A DNA stretch of 64,000 bases from Phyllobacterium endophyticum (lineage in GTDB: Bacteria; Pseudomonadota; Alphaproteobacteria; Rhizobiales; Rhizobiaceae): NCBI RefSeq assembly GCF_003010935.1, contig NZ_PGGN01000004.1, forward strand, positions 124,001 through 188,000, given 5' to 3'. Made by a program: the position numbers and the translations under genes. Under the pieces are notes generated by a model. The model worked only from the letters and a program-made list of their open reading frames with translations, made no database searches and was not told the DNA's origin. This document shows positions 8,673 through 17,382 of the stretch, in pieces. Every line of letters begins with the position of its first letter. Position 1 is the stretch's first letter.

Positions 8673-9206
8673 CTACTCGCAGAACGAGATACGATTGCTG
8701 AAAGGATCGATGACCATCACCTCTCGTCCCCAATCCTGCTGTTCAATATCGGGTTTCATGAAGCGATAGTTTTTGGAGTGAAGTTCTTTATGCAGCGCAT
8801 CAATACCCTTCATGCGGACGAAGACGCGCGCGCCCGGGCTGGCGTCTCCGGAATGCTCACTCAGATGCAGCGTGAGTCCCGAGCGCGAGACCTGACAATA
8901 CAGGGGGAAATTATCGCCAAAGCGATGTTCCCAATCGAGCGTGAACCCGAGAAAATCGAGATAGAATTCCTTGGCCTTCTTCACGTCGAATATCCGCAGG
9001 ATCGGAATAGCCGGCCCGAACGAAGCGGTGACACTCGTCGTTGGCGACTCATTTTCGATCTTCGCCGAAAGGACGTTCCAACTGTCGAAGCCGAATCCAG
9101 CCGCGACGAGTTCCAGCCCCTCGCTGTGGGAAATTTCGATGTTCTTTTGCTTGAGTGCCTGGCGCAGCGACTTGGCGATCGTCTTGGCGTCATTGAATGT
9201 ACGCAT
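8673..9206 (-). CDS. Glyoxalase/bleomycin-resistance superfamily (VOC) protein
   Basis: A 177-residue protein in two parts. Residues 1-50 are the glyoxalase-related N-terminal helical domain (AKSLRQALKQKNIEISHSEG, then ELVAAGFGFDSWNVLSAKIE). Residues 65-176 are a VOC fold (PILRIFDVKKAKEFYLDFLG, then LHLSEHSGD, then DPFSNRISFCE). The same two-part architecture is common in proteins annotated as bleomycin resistance or glyoxalase-like; the substrate is unknown. ATG at 9206 has AAAGGAAA upstream. It converges on the Lrp gene, with 15 bases between the two stops. Confidence 0.82.
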   Translation of the reverse strand: MRTFNDAKTIAKSLRQALKQKNIEISHSEGLELVAAGFGFDSWNVLSAKIENESPTTSVTASFGPAIPILRIFDVKKAKEFYLDFLGFTLDWEHRFGDNFPLYCQVSRSGLTLHLSEHSGDASPGARVFVRMKGIDALHKELHSKNYRFMKPDIEQQDWGREVMVIDPFSNRISFCE

Positions 9207-9346
9207 CGTTTTTCCTTTGCATACGGTGAACGAAGAAAATCGGTGCCCGCATTGCCGACCCGTTCACCAATCAAAGGATGAAACGACGTTTTTTTCCGAT
9301 ACATTCACCTTGAGCCGTCAGGCCCGCGAGCGGCCGGCTGCATCTG

Positions 9347-9368
9347 CCGCCTCAATTGTTAGAGGCGG
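9347..9368 (-). terminator. Hairpin downstream of gcd
   Basis: CCGCCTC (9347-9353) and GAGGCGG (9362-9368) form a perfect 7-bp stem with an 8-base loop, 30 bases after the gcd stop. No run of T follows on the minus strand, so it may be a weak or factor-assisted terminator, or only an mRNA 3' stabiliser. Confidence 0.4.
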
Positions 9369-9397
9369 TTTGAAGCGCAGTCAATCCGGCCCATACC

Positions 9398-11734
9398 CTA
9401 GTTCGGCAGCGTATAGGCGATGACGTAGTCGCCGGGCTTGGTCCCGACCGAGCCGTGCCCGCCAGCGACGATCACCACATATTGCTTGCCGCCGAGAGCG
9501 AAGGACATGGGGGTAGATTGGCCGCCTGCCGGAAGGCGGGCTTCCCAAAGCTGCTTGCCGCTCGTCACGTCATAGGCGCGCAGAAAGTCGTCGACGGCTG
9601 CCCCAAGGAACGCCACGCCTCCCGCCGTAATGATGGGGCCGCCGATACCTGGCACGCCCACCTTGAACGGCAGGGGCAGCGGCGAAGAATCCCGGACGGT
9701 ACCATTGCGGTGTTTCCACGCGATCTTGCCGGTACGCAGGTCGGCGCCAGCCACATAGCCCCATGGTGGAGCCTGGCACGGGAGGCCGAGGGGCGAGACG
9801 AACGGGCCCATGTACACGGCGTATGGCGCTCCCTCATTGCGGTTGAGCCCCTGCTCGCTGCCCTTGGCGGCGGCGTCTGGCGGCGGCACTTCAGAGCGTG
9901 GGACCAGTCGTGACGTGAAGGCAAGATATGTCGGCATGCCGAACATGATCTGACGCTCGGGATCGACCGCGACGCCGCCCCAGTTGAACACTCCGAAATT
10001 GCCCGGATAGATCAACGAACCCTCGAGGGATGGCGGCGTATAACGTCCCTCATAGCGCAACCTCAGGAACTCGATGCGGCAGGCCAACTGGTCGAACATC
10101 GAGACACCCCACATGTCCTTGCCTGTCAGGGGCGGTGGCATGAAGGTCAGATCGGAAACCGGCTGTGTCGGCGATGTGAAATCACCTTCGATGGCGCCGG
10201 TCGGCGCCGGCACTTCCTTGATGGGCAGGATGGGCTCGCCCGTGCGCCGGTCAAGCACATAGATGTCGCCCTGCTTGGTTGGACCGACCAGCGCGGGTAT
10301 GGCGCCGGTGGCCGTGTTGATATCGACGAGAGTGGGCTGCGCCGGTATGTCCATGTCCCACAGGTCGTGGTGAACTGTCTGGCGGACCCATCGCAATTGC
10401 CCCGTATTGACATCGAGCGCCACGATCGAAGACGAGAATTTCTCGACATTCTCCGAACGCCCGGCCCCGAGCTGATCGGGAGTCTGGTTTCCGAGCGGCA
10501 CGTAGAGTAGACCGAGCTTCTCATCCACGCTCGAAACCGACCAGCTATTGGGTGAATTGTGCGTGTAGGTCTGCCCATCCGGCAAGGGCGTCGTGACATC
10601 GGGATTGCCTGAATCCCAGTTCCAGACAAGCGCACCCGTATTGATATCGAAGGCGCGTATGACGCCGGATTGCTCGTGAATGGAATAGTTGTCGTTTACC
10701 GCTCCACCGACGATGATCTTACCCGCGGCGATCACCGGCGGCGATGTCGAATAATAATAACCCGCCGGATTGTACGGCATGCCTTTTTCAAGATGCAGCG
10801 TGCCCTTGTCGCCGAAAGACGGGCATACCTGGCCGTTTGCCGCATCGAGGGCGATCAGGCGCGCGTCAGATGTTGGCAGGTAGACCCGTTCCGCACAAGG
10901 CTGGCCTGGTTGCACGGCCGGATCGGCATAGTAGGAAACGCCGCGGCATGTCTGGTGCTGACGATCAGGATTGAGCCCGACATTGGGATCGAACTTCCAC
11001 TTTTCCTTGCCGGTTGCTGCGTCGAGCGCGATGGCCCAATTGTGCGGCGTGCAGAGGTAAAGCGTATCGCGCACCTTGAGCGGCGTCACCTGATAAGTGG
11101 TCTCACCAACGTCGTCGGGAAGTTTCACGTCCCCGGTCTGGTAGGTCCAGGCCACCTGCAAATTATTCACATTGTCCGGCGTGATCTCCTTCAGGGGTGA
11201 ATAGCGCTGGCCATAAGGTGTGCGACCATACTGATGCCAGTCATCGGCGGCGACATTACCGCCGAGATCAGGTGAAGCGACGATCACCTCTTTGCTAAGC
11301 TCACCCGTGATTTGCAGCGGATCCTCCATCATGGAGTAACCCGCAACCACGAGCGCCGCGAAGACCGCCAGCAGCAGGGGAACGGCCGGGCCCCACGAGG
11401 CACGCCGTGTGCCTTCGCCCGCATTCAATCCCCGGCGAATCCAGGGCATGAGCAGCCAGAGCCCGAGCAGGATGATAACGCCGCCGCGTGGCGCAAGCTG
11501 CCACCAGTCGAAACCGATTTCCCATATCGCCCACCCGAGCGTGCCGATGACGAGCAGGGCAAATACCAGCAAGGCCGATGTGCGCCTGCGGAAGAGAAGG
11601 TACGAAGTGAGGAGAAAGGCGAGTGACGCGACGATGTAGTACCAGCTGCCGCCAAGCAGAGCGAGCCAGACACCTCCCGCACCGAGCGCCGCACCGATCA
11701 GAAGAAAAACAAGAGCTGTCAGAGTGATTGCCAT
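9398..11734 (-). CDS. gcd: Membrane-bound PQQ-dependent glucose dehydrogenase
   Basis: A 778-residue quinoprotein. The first ~130 residues contain about five transmembrane helices, as in E. coli Gcd. The rest is the periplasmic eight-bladed propeller that binds PQQ; WHQYGRTPYGQRYSPL opens it and repeated tryptophan-docking strands such as ALDAATGKEKWKFDP and ALDVNTGQLRWVRQ follow. It oxidises aldoses to lactones (glucose to gluconolactone) in the periplasm and feeds ubiquinone; in rhizosphere bacteria this acidification releases mineral phosphate. No PQQ synthesis genes lie in this window. ATG at 11734 is preceded by AAGGA. An inverted repeat 80 bases upstream may be its operator. Confidence 0.93.
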   Translation of the reverse strand: MAITLTALVFLLIGAALGAGGVWLALLGGSWYYIVASLAFLLTSYLLFRRRTSALLVFALLVIGTLGWAIWEIGFDWWQLAPRGGVIILLGLWLLMPWIRRGLNAGEGTRRASWGPAVPLLLAVFAALVVAGYSMMEDPLQITGELSKEVIVASPDLGGNVAADDWHQYGRTPYGQRYSPLKEITPDNVNNLQVAWTYQTGDVKLPDDVGETTYQVTPLKVRDTLYLCTPHNWAIALDAATGKEKWKFDPNVGLNPDRQHQTCRGVSYYADPAVQPGQPCAERVYLPTSDARLIALDAANGQVCPSFGDKGTLHLEKGMPYNPAGYYYSTSPPVIAAGKIIVGGAVNDNYSIHEQSGVIRAFDINTGALVWNWDSGNPDVTTPLPDGQTYTHNSPNSWSVSSVDEKLGLLYVPLGNQTPDQLGAGRSENVEKFSSSIVALDVNTGQLRWVRQTVHHDLWDMDIPAQPTLVDINTATGAIPALVGPTKQGDIYVLDRRTGEPILPIKEVPAPTGAIEGDFTSPTQPVSDLTFMPPPLTGKDMWGVSMFDQLACRIEFLRLRYEGRYTPPSLEGSLIYPGNFGVFNWGGVAVDPERQIMFGMPTYLAFTSRLVPRSEVPPPDAAAKGSEQGLNRNEGAPYAVYMGPFVSPLGLPCQAPPWGYVAGADLRTGKIAWKHRNGTVRDSSPLPLPFKVGVPGIGGPIITAGGVAFLGAAVDDFLRAYDVTSGKQLWEARLPAGGQSTPMSFALGGKQYVVIVAGGHGSVGTKPGDYVIAYTLPN

Positions 11735-12141
11735 GCGTGGGTGTCCTTTTCCAAGCCAGGCTCCATCAAGTAAAGCGCCATAGCAGCGAGACTTTCAGTG
11801 GTAGGATGCTCACGTATCAATGTGATACGCTGCGCACGGTTCCTCGCAAATCACCGTTTTCGGCTGACGTGAATCTTGGCAGAACCTAAATCTCCATCGA
11901 TTTTCCGGCGGATGACAGCGAATGCGTCAAGGCATGCCAGAATTGCTTTAACAGAAGAATCGCTTTCAGGTTGTAGCTTAGGTCGTAGTCCAAATGGGTA
12001 AGCCTTAAATTCGGGAGGTGCAATATCGCGGCCGGAATTTCATCAACCGGTCAGGTAAACAACAGCCTCCAATTGCAATTGTTCTCTTTTTGTATCGCAT
12101 TTATCTGGTTTTTCGGTCCCGAATCACTACATTGGGTTCAA
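11735..12141. other. Intergenic region between divergent gcd and uvrD-type genes
   Basis: About 400 bases with no convincing gene. It must hold the promoters of both flanking genes. The only clear structure is the inverted repeat at 11813-11829. The DNA next to the helicase start is AT-rich (12061-12120) and could contain its promoter; I could not fix a -35/-10 pair with confidence. Confidence 0.6.
11813..11829. promoter_or_regulatory. Perfect inverted repeat upstream of gcd, candidate operator
   Basis: CGTATCA-ATG-TGATACG, seven-base arms around a 3-base centre, lies 79 bases upstream of the gcd start. The size and symmetry fit a dimeric repressor or MerR-like regulator site. Which protein binds is unknown; no regulator gene is adjacent. 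Confidence 0.45.
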
Positions 12142-14583
12142 ATGTCCGGATTGCCCGACGATATTCCAATTTTTGACGAAGCTGATGTGCCGCGCCAGCC
12201 TTCGGGTATAGCTGCACGCGCCATGCAGGCGCGCGGTGCGCCACCTTATCTGAGCGGCCTCAATCCCGAACAGCGACTGGCGGTCGAAACGACGGAAGGG
12301 CCGGTACTCGTCCTGGCTGGTGCCGGTACGGGCAAGACCCGCGTTCTGACGTCGCGCATCGCCCATATCCTGTCGCTCGGCAAAGCCTGGCCAAGCCAGA
12401 TTCTTGCGGTGACCTTCACCAACAAGGCAGCACGCGAAATGAAGGAACGTATCGGCGTTCTGGTCGGCGGTGCAGTCGAAGGCATGCCTTGGCTAGGCAC
12501 GTTCCACTCCATCGGCGTAAAGCTGCTACGACGCCACGCCGAACTCGTTGGGCTCAAGTCCGATTTCACCATACTCGACACGGATGACGTGGTCCGCCTG
12601 ATCAAGCAGATCATCCAGGCGGAAGGCCTCGACGACAAGCGCTGGCCCGCCAAGCAGTTTGCGCTCATGATCGATGGCTGGAAGAACAAGGGCCTTGGTC
12701 CCTCCGAAATACCCGAAGGCGACGCCCGCGCTTTTGCCAATGGCAAGGGACGCGAACTCTATAGCGCATACCAGAACCGCCTTAAGACCCTGAACGCCTG
12801 CGACTTCGGAGACCTGCTCTGCCACCCGATCCGCATGTTCCGGGCTCATCCGGATGTGCTCAAGGAGTATCACGCTAAGTTCCGCTATATCCTCGTCGAC
12901 GAGTATCAGGATACCAATACAGCCCAATATATGTGGCTACGACTGATCGCGCAGGGTTCCAAGAACGTCTGTTGCGTCGGCGATGACGACCAGTCGATCT
13001 ACGGATGGCGCGGCGCGGAAGTCGACAACATCCTGCGTTTCGAGAAGGACTTTCCAGGCGCCGTCGTGATCCGGCTGGAGCGTAACTATCGCTCGACCGC
13101 CCATATTCTCGGCACCGCTTCTTTCCTTATCTCGCATAATGAGGGACGCCTCGGCAAAACCCTGTTTACAGACGCGGCCAATCCTGAAGACGCAAAGGTC
13201 AATGTACACGCTGCCTGGGACTCCGAAGAGGAGGCTCGCGCCGTCGGCGAGGAAATCGAGCAGGCCCAGCGCAAGGGCCACAAGCTCAATGACATGGCAA
13301 TCCTTGTGCGCGCCTCGTTCCAGATGCGCGAATTCGAAGACCGCTTCGTCACGCTCGGCCTGAACTACAGGGTTGTCGGTGGCCCCCGCTTCTACGAACG
13401 TCTCGAAATTCGCGACGCGCTGGCCTATTTCCGCGTTGTCGCGCAAGGCGCTGACGATCTTGCGCTCGAACGTATCATCAACACGCCGAAACGCGGGCTG
13501 GGCGAAGCAGCGATCCGGCAGGTGCATGATTATGCGCGTGCGCGCGATATCAGCATGCTCGATGCTGCAGCCGATCTCGTGCAAACGGAAGAGTTGAAGC
13601 CCAAGCCGCGCTCTGCCATGCGTGAAGTCGTGGAGAATTTCCAGCGCTGGCAGGCACAGATAGATTCAACACCGCATACGGAACTTGCCGAGAAAATTCT
13701 TGACGAGTCCGGCTATACGGCCATGTGGCAGGCGGATCGTTCCGCGGAAGCACCGGGGCGGCTGGAGAATCTTAAAGAACTGATCCGCTCCATGGAAGAA
13801 TATGAGTCGCTGCGCTCCTTCCTCGAACATGTCGCGCTGGTCATGGATGCCGAGCAGAACGAAAACCTCGATGCTGTCAACATCATGACGCTTCACTCGG
13901 CCAAGGGTCTGGAGTTCGAAACGGTGATCTTGCCTGGTTGGGAAGAAGGCCTCTTCCCGCACCAGCGTGCCCTGGATGAAGGCGGTCGCTCGGGGCTCGA
14001 GGAAGAGCGCCGCCTCGCCTATGTCGGGCTGACGCGCGCCAAGAAAAACCTGCATATCTGGTTTGTATCCAACCGACGCATCCACGGCCTCTGGCAATCG
14101 ACCATTCCTTCCCGCTTCCTCGAAGAACTGCCCGAGGCGCATGTGGAGGTTGTGGCGGGCGGCGATTCGTATGGCGGCTATGGAGGACGGGGCGGCTATG
14201 GCCAATCCCGCTTCGACCGCGCCGATCCGTTTGAGAACACCTATTCGACCCCGGGCTGGCAGCGCGCCCAGCAAAACCGCTCCGATGCAACCCGCAACAA
14301 CTGGGGCTCACGGTCCGGTTCCAAGGTGGAGCGCATCGGCTATGGCGAGACGGATTCGGTTCTCGGCGCCGGGCGTGGCTCGGTCAAGGGCCGCACCATC
14401 GATGGCGAACTGGTGGCGAAATCCGTCAGCGAGACGCCCTCGAATTTCGACGTTGGCGACCGCGTGTTTCACATCAAGTTCGGCAACGGCAATGTCTCGT
14501 CGATCGAAGGCAACAAGCTGACGATCAACTTCGACAAGGCCGGTCAGAAGCGCGTACTGGACAGTTTTGTGAAATCGATTTGA
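12142..14583 (+). CDS. ATP-dependent DNA helicase, UvrD/PcrA type
   Basis: An 813-residue superfamily 1A helicase. Motifs are in order: Walker A LAGAGTGKTR (about residue 65), Walker B with VDEYQDTNTAQ, motif III VGDDDQSIYGWRG, motif IV LERNYRST, motif V TLHSAKGLEFE and motif VI YVGLTRAKKNL. A glycine-rich low-complexity stretch (near residue 680) precedes a C-terminal Tudor-like domain (DVGDRVFHIKFGNGNVSSI), as in PcrA/UvrD. It unwinds DNA in excision and mismatch repair and dislodges RNA polymerase or RecA. Residues 1-50 are a family-typical leader. ATG at 12142 is used; an ATG 23 codons upstream would add a hydrophobic stretch not expected of a helicase. Its last 40 bases overlap the end of the convergent amidase gene. 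Confidence 0.93.
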   Translation: MSGLPDDIPIFDEADVPRQPSGIAARAMQARGAPPYLSGLNPEQRLAVETTEGPVLVLAGAGTGKTRVLTSRIAHILSLGKAWPSQILAVTFTNKAAREMKERIGVLVGGAVEGMPWLGTFHSIGVKLLRRHAELVGLKSDFTILDTDDVVRLIKQIIQAEGLDDKRWPAKQFALMIDGWKNKGLGPSEIPEGDARAFANGKGRELYSAYQNRLKTLNACDFGDLLCHPIRMFRAHPDVLKEYHAKFRYILVDEYQDTNTAQYMWLRLIAQGSKNVCCVGDDDQSIYGWRGAEVDNILRFEKDFPGAVVIRLERNYRSTAHILGTASFLISHNEGRLGKTLFTDAANPEDAKVNVHAAWDSEEEARAVGEEIEQAQRKGHKLNDMAILVRASFQMREFEDRFVTLGLNYRVVGGPRFYERLEIRDALAYFRVVAQGADDLALERIINTPKRGLGEAAIRQVHDYARARDISMLDAAADLVQTEELKPKPRSAMREVVENFQRWQAQIDSTPHTELAEKILDESGYTAMWQADRSAEAPGRLENLKELIRSMEEYESLRSFLEHVALVMDAEQNENLDAVNIMTLHSAKGLEFETVILPGWEEGLFPHQRALDEGGRSGLEEERRLAYVGLTRAKKNLHIWFVSNRRIHGLWQSTIPSRFLEELPEAHVEVVAGGDSYGGYGGRGGYGQSRFDRADPFENTYSTPGWQRAQQNRSDATRNNWGSRSGSKVERIGYGETDSVLGAGRGSVKGRTIDGELVAKSVSETPSNFDVGDRVFHIKFGNGNVSSIEGNKLTINFDKAGQKRVLDSFVKSI

Positions 14584-15227
14584 GCTCGCGACCTAAATTG
14601 TTGCGGATCGGATGTCTCTCTCGCCGTCGCCCTGAACGCTTCCATGTCCCAGGCGGGCCCGGGATCAGACTTGCGGCCAGGCGCGATGTCATCATGGCCC
14701 ATAATGTCTACGATGGCATATTCACGGCAGATGGCTCGCGCGGCCGCGATGGCGGCCTCGACCTGCGCAGCCGTGAAGACCTCCCAGCCGCATGAGGGCA
14801 CGCCGAACTTGTGCCGGGCCTCGATGACCTTCGATGCGTCAACCGCAGCCCCGGTCCAGGACGTCCAGCCTGTATTGCCTTTGTGAAGGGGGCCCCAATT
14901 TTCCATTTCGATGCCAATGGCGCTGTTGTTCAATCCGGAGTAATGGACCCCGTTTTTGGCTGTCCATTCACTCTTGCCGGCATGCCATGCGACAACATTG
15001 AATGGCACGCATTGCGTAACCGAACCATCGCGCCGGACCACCAGATGAGCCGAGACATTGGCGGCTTTTTTCGAGAAGTATTTCGCGATATCAGTGTCAG
15101 GACCGCTCGCCGTATAGTGCATGATAAGGAATATCGGTTTCAACGCGCCGGCGGTATTAGGCGAAGCGAGAAAATCCGCATTCGAGATGCCGGTGCCCAG
15201 CCTGTGGTTCCTTATTTCAAAATTCAT
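14544..15227 (-). CDS. N-acetylmuramoyl-L-alanine amidase (amidase_2, AmpD-like)
   Basis: A 227-residue protein with an amidase_2 fold. The zinc ligands are visible as the first histidine in FLIMHYTASG and the second in IMGHDDIAPGRKSDPG, with the family's middle stretch VSAHLVVRRDGSVTQCVPF. It cleaves the bond between MurNAc and L-alanine. There is no signal peptide, so it is probably cytoplasmic, or exported by another route. The C-terminal 30 residues are extra and lie over the 3' end of the helicase gene on the other strand. ATG at 15227 has AAAGG upstream. A second amidase of this superfamily sits at 55.5 kb. Confidence 0.85.
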   Translation of the reverse strand: MNFEIRNHRLGTGISNADFLASPNTAGALKPIFLIMHYTASGPDTDIAKYFSKKAANVSAHLVVRRDGSVTQCVPFNVVAWHAGKSEWTAKNGVHYSGLNNSAIGIEMENWGPLHKGNTGWTSWTGAAVDASKVIEARHKFGVPSCGWEVFTAAQVEAAIAAARAICREYAIVDIMGHDDIAPGRKSDPGPAWDMEAFRATARETSDPQQFRSRAQIDFTKLSSTRF

Positions 15228-15340
15228 GATCAAACCTTTCTGAAAGTCCGATCAATCCTGAAGCAATTAAGATTGAATTCCTATTAGCCAATGGTCTAAG
15301 TTGCTTGCTTTCCTGCAATGAATCCCAGGCGCCAGGGCAA

Positions 15341-15826
15341 TTATTCCGGTTTTCCTCTGGACCAGCTGACATTCCCGGCAAAGAGCGGGATTGTCGAGAT
15401 CGACGTTTTGGCCGAGCCATCCTGTACCTGTGATGCGTGCGCGAGGTAGATCAACGCGTTATTCGCCTTGTCGTAGATGCGCGTGATGACGAGCTTCTTC
15501 CAGATGAGGCTCGTGCGTTCGGAAAAGACGCGCTCGCCCCCTTCGCCAAGCGCGATGTCGTCGATGGTGATCGGGCCGGTCTGCTGACAGGAGATCGAGG
15601 AATTGGACGGATCTTCGAACCAGTTACCCTTCTGCAGCCGGTCGATAATGCCTCGTGAGAACGATGCGAGATGACAGGTGACGCCTTGGACCTTCGGGTC
15701 TGTTACCGCGTCGATGACGATATCATTGCCGAGCCAGTCAACGCCGACCTTGCCGACCTCTTCAGCCTGGACGGGCAGGACCATCGCGCCCGTAAGGGCC
15801 ATTGCAGCAAGAAAGCGCTTCATCAT
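15341..15826 (-). CDS. creA: CreA family protein
   Basis: A 161-residue periplasmic protein: signal peptide MMKRFLAAMALTGAMVLPVQ then AEE, followed by the CreA body (VGVDWLGNDIVIDAVTDPKV, two cysteines in VQGVTCHLASFSRG and SSISCQQTGPI, then RTSLIWKKLVITRIYD). CreA is conserved in Proteobacteria but its biochemical role is not known; its name comes from its place beside creBCD in E. coli, and no such genes are present here. ATG at 15826 follows GGAG by six bases. Confidence 0.85.
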   Translation of the reverse strand: MMKRFLAAMALTGAMVLPVQAEEVGKVGVDWLGNDIVIDAVTDPKVQGVTCHLASFSRGIIDRLQKGNWFEDPSNSSISCQQTGPITIDDIALGEGGERVFSERTSLIWKKLVITRIYDKANNALIYLAHASQVQDGSAKTSISTIPLFAGNVSWSRGKPE

Positions 15827-15901
15827 CAGGTACTCCAGGGGGTTCGTTTGGCAAAACACAATTGGATACGCAGTGGTTCGATTACAAGCGAAGGCGGAAA
15901 C

Positions 15902-16534
15902 TCAACCTTCCCATTTGGACAGGAAATCCTCGATGCCAAGCGACTGAATATCCGGGATGGCTTCAAAGAGCTTTTCGTGTGGCCAGTCCCACCAAGCCAG
16001 CCGCTCCAGCCGCGCGGCGATCTCCGCCGGGAAGCGAAGGCGGATCAAGCGCGCTGGATTGCCTGCGACTATCGTATAGGGCGCGACATTCTTCGTCACC
16101 ACCGCATTGGCACCTATGACTGCTCCATCACCGATCTGAATAGCCGGCATGACAACCGCACCATGCCCGATCCACACGTCATGGCCGATGCTCACGCGCT
16201 TCGCCTGCCGCCGGGCCCGGAATGCGCCGTCCACACCGCGGTACTTGAAGAATTCGTTCGGCCGGTAGCTGATCTTATGCGTCGTCAGCCGCTCCATCGG
16301 GTGTTCGAGCGCGTTAATGCGGACATTTGCAGCAATCGAGCAAAACCGCCCGACATCGGCATATATTCCTTCACAATGCCGCTCGAAATAGGTGAAATCG
16401 CCGGCAGTCACATCGCGCAGGATGACGCGTTCGCCGACCTCGGAAAACTTGCCGAGCTTGACGGCCTTCAGCTGGGCGCTTGGATGGATGCGCGGCTGGT
16501 CGTTCGAGAAGCGCGGATCGTCAGTATCTGCCAT
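15902..16534 (-). CDS. Hexapeptide-repeat acetyltransferase (phosphonate-cluster type)
   Basis: A 210-residue left-handed beta-helix acyltransferase. Hexapeptide turns begin at IHPSAQLKAVKLGKFSEVGE and continue through VSIGHDVWIGHGAVVMPAIQ and IGDGAVIGANAVVTKNVAPY, the XAT acetyl-CoA site. Closest in pattern to the transferase often found in phosphonate (phn) operons and to chloramphenicol/streptogramin acetyltransferases. No phn genes are adjacent, so the acceptor is unknown. ATG at 16534 is preferred; a TTG nine codons further upstream is the alternative. Confidence 0.8.
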   Translation of the reverse strand: MADTDDPRFSNDQPRIHPSAQLKAVKLGKFSEVGERVILRDVTAGDFTYFERHCEGIYADVGRFCSIAANVRINALEHPMERLTTHKISYRPNEFFKYRGVDGAFRARRQAKRVSIGHDVWIGHGAVVMPAIQIGDGAVIGANAVVTKNVAPYTIVAGNPARLIRLRFPAEIAARLERLAWWDWPHEKLFEAIPDIQSLGIEDFLSKWEG

Positions 16535-16601
16535 ATTGTTTTCTCTATCTTCAGTGGGCAATTCTTTTGCATAAAGCCGGGCAAAATCCTATAATCAAGG
16601 C

Positions 16602-16763
16602 ATGAAAACATCATCGCCCACCAGCACGCCGAGAATGATGCTTTACGCAGCGCTTGCGCTCGCCGCTTCCATAGTATCGGGGCTTACCTTTGCTGCATGG
16701 TTCAACAAGGGTGATTCCATCTTCCTTTCCCTCGTCAATGCGGGACTGGCCTGGTGTATGTAG
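16602..16763 (+). CDS. Small single-pass membrane protein, 53 residues
   Basis: A short frame starting ATG (16602) and ending TAG (16761-16763). The product begins MKTSSPTSTPRMMLYAALAL, carries one hydrophobic helix (LYAALALAASIVSGLTFAAW) and ends SLVNAGLAWCM with a single cysteine. It is not antisense to anything and lies 25 bases before the SCO1 gene in the same direction. The ribosome site is poor (AAGG very close to the ATG). The amino-acid pattern looks like a real membrane peptide rather than chance, and a role with SCO1 in cytochrome oxidase assembly is a guess from position only. Confidence 0.5.
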   Translation: MKTSSPTSTPRMMLYAALALAASIVSGLTFAAWFNKGDSIFLSLVNAGLAWCM

Positions 16764-16788
16764 GGTCACGGCTCCAGGGTAACCATCC

Positions 16789-17382
16789 ATGAACAGACGA
16801 CTGCTGCCTCTTCTGATCGTGGCAATCGGCTTGCTTGCCATTGCTGCCGGCTGGATTGCCTTCCAGGCGTCGCGCCAGCCGGCGAACGGCAGCCAGGGAC
16901 CTTTCGGCACACCGTTCCAGCTCACGACAATGGATGGCGAGCCAATCACCGAGGCCGCATTCCGGCAAAAGCCGTCGGCGATATTCTTCGGCTTCACACA
17001 TTGTCCGGAAGTCTGTCCAACGACATTGTTCGAGCTGGATGGCTGGCTCAAGAAACTTGGTACCGAGGGCACGGAAATCAACGCATATTTCGTCACCGTG
17101 GACCCGGAGCGGGACACGGTTCCCGTCATGAAGTCCTATGTGAGCAATGTGTCTGACCGCATAACCGGCGTGACCGGCGATCCTGAGAAAATGGCGGCGA
17201 TGCTGAAGGGCTACGGAGTCTATGCCCGGAAGGTCCCTGTCGAAGGCAATAATTATACGATGGACCACACGGCATCGATTTTTCTGCTGGACAGCGAAGG
17301 CGGCTTCTTCGGAACCATTGCCTATGGCGAAAATCCTGATACGGCTGTCGAGAAACTGAAACGTCTCGCACTAGAGTCCTGA
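16789..17382 (+). CDS. SCO1/SenC copper chaperone family protein
   Basis: A 197-residue protein anchored by one N-terminal helix ([20 protein letters not shown]) with a periplasmic thioredoxin-like domain. It has the copper-binding CPEVC motif in [11 protein letters not shown] and the distant histidine in [10 protein letters not shown], the full Cys-Cys-His site of SCO1. It delivers copper to the CuA centre of cytochrome c oxidase or handles its redox state. It overlaps prmA by one base (TGATG), so the two are co-translated. Confidence 0.92.
   Translation: MNRRLLPLLIVAIGLLAIAAGWIAFQASRQPANGSQGPFGTPFQLTTMDGEPITEAAFRQKPSAIFFGFTHCPEVCPTTLFELDGWLKKLGTEGTEINAYFVTVDPERDTVPVMKSYVSNVSDRITGVTGDPEKMAAMLKGYGVYARKVPVEGNNYTMDHTASIFLLDSEGGFFGTIAYGENPDTAVEKLKRLALES

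Noticed and set aside
12081..12095. GTTC-N7-GTAT upstream of the UvrD-type helicase as a LexA (SOS) box
   Set aside because: The alphaproteobacterial box is GTTC-N7-GTTC; two of four bases in the second half differ, so the match is too weak.
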